Part shown: positions 61,100 to 64,000 of the stretch, piece by piece
Position numbering within the stretch: the stretch's first letter is position 1
How the letters are laid out: every line of letters begins with the position of its first letter
Source of the DNA: Progne subis subis
Taxonomy: Eukaryota; Chordata; Aves; Passeriformes; Hirundinidae
Assembly: GCA_022316685.1 (NCBI GenBank)
Contig: JAKJHU010000030.1
Location: forward strand, 9,574,860-9,638,859
Reading direction: 5' to 3'
DNA length: 64,000 nucleotides
The notes under the pieces: model-generated
Databases searched by the model: none
Told to the model about the DNA's origin: nothing
What the model saw: only the letters and a program-made list of their open reading frames with translations
Translations under genes and position numbers: made by a program

Positions 61100-61345
61100 G
61101 ACCTGTCTCTGCCTAAATTAGGGTAAAATTTTAGTGTTCCTTAGTGAAGTTGCAAGTGAATAGTATTGCTATATGTTCAGTCACCTTTGCAGGCCTTTTT
61201 TACACTTAAAATACTAAAAGGCAATCAGCATCATTTTCCTGAGGCTATATGATTTTAATGCTTCCAGGATGATCTGCAAAAAGACACTCAAGTGGCAGAA
61301 CTTAGATTGCTAAGGATTACAAAGAATGTTTTCATATGCTGAAGT
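61100..61345 (+). repeat. Direct duplicate, copy 1 (partner at 62620-62850)
   Basis: It shares ordered blocks with 62620-62850. These are tttgcaggccttttt at 61186-61200 and 62694-62708, caggatgatctgcaaa at 61265-61280 and 62775-62790, and attgctaa followed by ga.ta near 61307 and 62815. The offset is constant at about 1508-1510 bases. The function is unknown. It may be an old tandem duplication or two copies of an unnamed dispersed repeat. Confidence 0.8.
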
Positions 61346-61384
61346 CAATAATGTAGATTCTATTTAAAAGTAAATACGAGGTAG

Positions 61385-61850
61385 AGAGATAAAAAGAAAT
61401 AAACAAGAGAGGAGTCAAGAAAAGGAGAGAGAATGAGAGACAGAGAGAGAGAGAAGTAGAAGATAGTCAGCAACCGTGGATCTAATGGCATCCCTTTACT
61501 CTTCCTTCACCTTGGGCTTCTTGGGTGAGGGTCCCAGAATTCTTCTTCTTGGGGTACCACTTTTATACAGCCCACATACCCATAGAGGTGTTCCCGGGCT
61601 CTTCCAGGTATCCACAGAGGCTCTTCCCATAACTTGGGGTCATCTTTGTTTGACTGGTGATGCATGTATAAGCAGGGACCTTCTTTCTCACAGTTTGCCA
61701 CAGTGGCAATTTTTGTCTGGATTGATTAACCATGATGTACTAACCACATCTGCCTCACCAGGCCTGAAATTAGCACCTTCTCCTGTCTGTGTTTATCTCA
61801 AGTTCCTGCCGTGGTGGTTTATTAAAATACAGTCTGAGTTATGAAATTGG
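61385..61850 (-). mobile_element. LTR-like repeat family G, copy 2, on -
   Basis: The reverse complement aligns with about 5100-5652. On - it reads gaaggtgctaatttcaggcc, gacaaaaattgccactgtgg, a TATA-like ggctgtataaaagtgg (near 61557-61572), agatccacggttgctga and a pyrimidine-rich tail that appears as the (GA)n stretch at 61431-61452 on +. A target duplication was not found. The 122-codon frame at 61476-61844 lies within this repeat and is not accepted as a gene. Confidence 0.6.
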
Positions 61851-62619
61851 TGGAGGTCCCAGACATCTAAATTATAATCTCCTAAGAAGAATATCAGTAA
61901 TTAATCAACTTCTATATGGTCATTGTATTTAAAATTTAAAAGCTACTTAAGATTTTTCAAACATTTGCTTCATTGAGTATGTTTTTATGTAGGTAACATC
62001 CTGAACACTTTTAAACTAATCTCGCTTAGAATGTAAATTTCACATTTCAATAGACTAAAACTATATAATTTAAGTGGGTTTTGTATCTGAATTCCTTCAT
62101 ATTCAGTTCTTGCTTGTTTGGAAGAGATGAAATTATGTTAAAACTAAGACACATTTTTCCAGCAATTAATTTTATGGCCATAATTTATTCCAAGCTGAGT
62201 CCAGACTACTGACTCCAGGCAAGGAGAAATTAAAGTGTACAGTGTTGGAGTTGTTATGAAATAAGGATTTATTTGGATCCTTGACCATATAGCAGCACTA
62301 TAAAATACTGCAGTCCCATTTATTATCCAATTAGTGAAAAAAAAAAACCCCTAGGAATATCTTAGGTTTGATGGATAAGGCATTTTATATGGACACAATC
62401 CTGCAATATATTTGCTAATAGACCAGAGCACTTTTCAGCATTTGTATTTAAGGGGACTAGGTGAACATAGAGAAAATCACAAATTGGATATATTGCTGAG
62501 GCACACCCACCCTGCAGAGTCCCTGACCAGATCTTACCTGGTTTGCCAACTGTTCGTGAAATACATGCTGTCCAAGACTCTTGTGACACCTTGAAGGCAG
62601 GCACATGTTCACATCTTCA
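61851..62619. other. AT-rich DNA without recognised feature
   Basis: No gene recognised. Frames up to 84 codons near 62362-62711 have no family signature. Confidence 0.45.
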
Positions 62620-62850
62620 CCTAGTGAAATTACCTGTAAAATTTCAGTTTTCCTAGAGAAGTTGTCTGTGAAAATTGTTGTCACATAGTCACTTTTGCAG
62701 GCCTTTTTCATCCTTAAAATGTCAAAAGGAATTCTGTATAATGTTAACTGAAATTATATGATTTGAATGCCATTCAGGATGATCTGCAAAGGACACTCAG
62801 GTGACGCAACTTTCATTGCTAAAGACTATGAAGGATTTTTTCTGATGCAG
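62620..62850 (+). repeat. Direct duplicate, copy 2 (partner at 61100-61345)
   Basis: Homologous in order and spacing to 61100-61345, with small insertions and deletions. The LTR-like element at 61385-61850 lies between the two copies. Confidence 0.8.
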
Positions 62851-63037
62851 AAGGTAATAAGAAAAAGGTGGCACAGTTCATTCATACATGTTTAGCAGAC
62901 TCAAAATTTTTTGTTTGCCACTCATGAGTCTAGGAGAAGATAAATTAGATTTATCACTTAAAGGAAACATCGATGTCTCTGATCACTGCTCAGACAGGTG
63001 AATATTGTGGCTGAGAAGCTAGGTAAGAACTGGTAAT
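62851..63037. other. Short unassigned stretch
   Basis: Nothing recognised. Confidence 0.4.
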
Positions 63038-63224
63038 CCAGAAAGCCAGTAATATTCCTCGGCTGTATCAAAAGCAGTGTGGCTAGCAGGTCAGTGGAGG
63101 TGATGCTCTCACTAACTCCTCTCACATTAAATCCCTGCAGGGTACTGGGTCCAGAAAGGGGACTTATGGGAAAGGTTCCTCCCAATCCAAACTGTTGTAT
63201 GATATCATGATTCTATGATTCTGT
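63038..63224 (+). mobile_element. CR1 LINE fragment with internal deletion
   Basis: It opens with the CR1 coding segment tccagaaagccagtaatatt, cggctgtatcaaaagcagtg and tggctagcaggtcagtggagg. At about ggtactgggtccagaaag it jumps to the CR1 terminus ggttcctcccaatccaaac and ends with gattctatgattctgtg, the diagnostic terminal repeat. Several hundred bases of the normal intervening sequence are absent. Confidence 0.88.
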
Positions 63225-63300
63225 GTTCATGAACTAATTAATATATGTATTTAAATGATGTGATCATTAATAATGAGAAGGGAAACCTCGGGGTTATAAT

Positions 63301-63942
63301 AGCTATTGTGTCTGGTTCCGTCCCCTACTCCGGGCGGGAGATGACCTCTGGCTAGCTCAGGTCAACACAGCCACAGATGTTCCCGGTTCGGATGGGCACA
63401 CAGGCTATTTATCTGCTGGTCGGCTTCTTGGCAGCTGGACTCAATAGTGTCGTGACAGCAACGGCAGCAGAAGAAAAAAGGCTGGCTCTCAGCTTAGCAG
63501 GTTAAGAGATGTTTATTAGCTCAAGAGCTGAGGAGCCGAGAGCTGAGCTACGAGCTGAGAGAATTTGAATCTCCCTCCTCCACCTTATAAGTGGGGGAGG
63601 GGTTCCAGGGAGGATACAACAAGACAACAAATCAGGGGATCCAGGGGGTAACAAGGTGTGCCCACCCCCAAGCCTTGGACCAGTAAAATCCAGAGCTAAA
63701 GGAATTCCCCCCAGGGGACCTATCACCTGAAGCCCTCTCCCTGAGATTTCACAATCTGGAAGGGACCCCTGGAGTGACAGACAGGCTGCCCCAGAGCGAG
63801 GAGGGTGGGAGGACTGACACAAAACACCTTGTTATGCAGAAAACACAAAAAGGGTTACAACATTGGGGATACAGTGAAATGAACCATAACATAAACTTCT
63901 TACAAAAACCTAATAAAACAGTTCTGCACCACCACAAGCTAT
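63301..63942 (-). mobile_element. Solo LTR, ERVK-like family A copy 6 (630 bp, 6-bp TSD)
   Basis: On + it runs 63307-63936, from tgtgtctgg to gcaccaccaca, in minus orientation. Perfect 6-bp duplications agctat lie at 63301-63306 and 63937-63942. On - the TATA-like cttataag (near 63585) and aataaa (tttatt at 63512-63517 on +) are both present. It is close along its length to copies 2 and 4, with a shorter agctctcagctgctc-type stretch. The 106-codon frame on - (63502-63822) is U3 sequence that also appears open in copies 2 and 4 and is not a gene. Confidence 0.92.
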
Positions 63943-64000
63943 TATTGCATTATTCATGTAAATATCAGTTCTGTTTTCAGTGTCAATTAATAGAGCACAT

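Noticed and set aside
13209..63822. The same GPRLGGGHTLLPPGSPDL-type peptide open in three places (13209-13409, 34589-34885, 63502-63822)
   Set aside because: All three lie in homologous U3 sequence of family A LTRs. The shared peptide reflects shared noncoding DNA, not a conserved protein, and the other copies do not keep it open.

Overview
The window looks like bird nuclear DNA. It is AT-rich, has no convincing protein-coding exon, and is full of fragments of two repeat classes typical of avian genomes. These are CR1 LINE 3' ends (8655-9085, 17113-17505, 24812-25000, 25050-25490, 26531-26690, 43110-44465, 51325-51838, 53845-53962, 63038-63224) and LTRs of endogenous retroviruses. The abundance of solo LTRs with 6-bp target-site duplications (class II / ERVK-like) suggests a songbird rather than a fowl, but that is inference.

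The clearest structure is the LTR layer. One ERVK-like family occurs six times (2916-3615, 12930-13628 on +; 21865-22456, 34396-35052, 37128-37827, 63307-63936 on -). Five of the six have perfect 6-bp duplications. A second class II-like family occurs three times on + (33053-33588, 43350-43708, 52090-52640). A third occurs at 14987-15619 (+, perfect duplication) and about 57235-58013 (-). An ERVL-like LTR followed by a decayed tRNA-Lys-type primer-binding site and about 0.5 kb of leader lies at 31828-33052. Other LTRs are at 12783-13888 (split by a younger LTR), 28504-30123, 40245-40496, about 40690-41335, 49808-50405 and 60525-60763. One further repeat family (about 5045-5652, 61385-61850, and a short piece at 4230-4375) looks LTR-like. 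Three places show insertion inside an older element, which gives relative ages.

Simple-sequence DNA is the second layer: a roughly 390-bp (CTCCT)n array at 41942-42330, several (TA)n runs, long homopolymers, and recurring tracts that are almost purely G+T on one strand.

Between repeats lie long AT-rich stretches in which I see no gene, RNA gene, CRISPR array or operon-like structure. The short open reading frames are what chance and repeats produce. The window is best read as intergenic or deep intronic sequence. I found no new functional system; the items of interest concern repeat history and unusual DNA structure.
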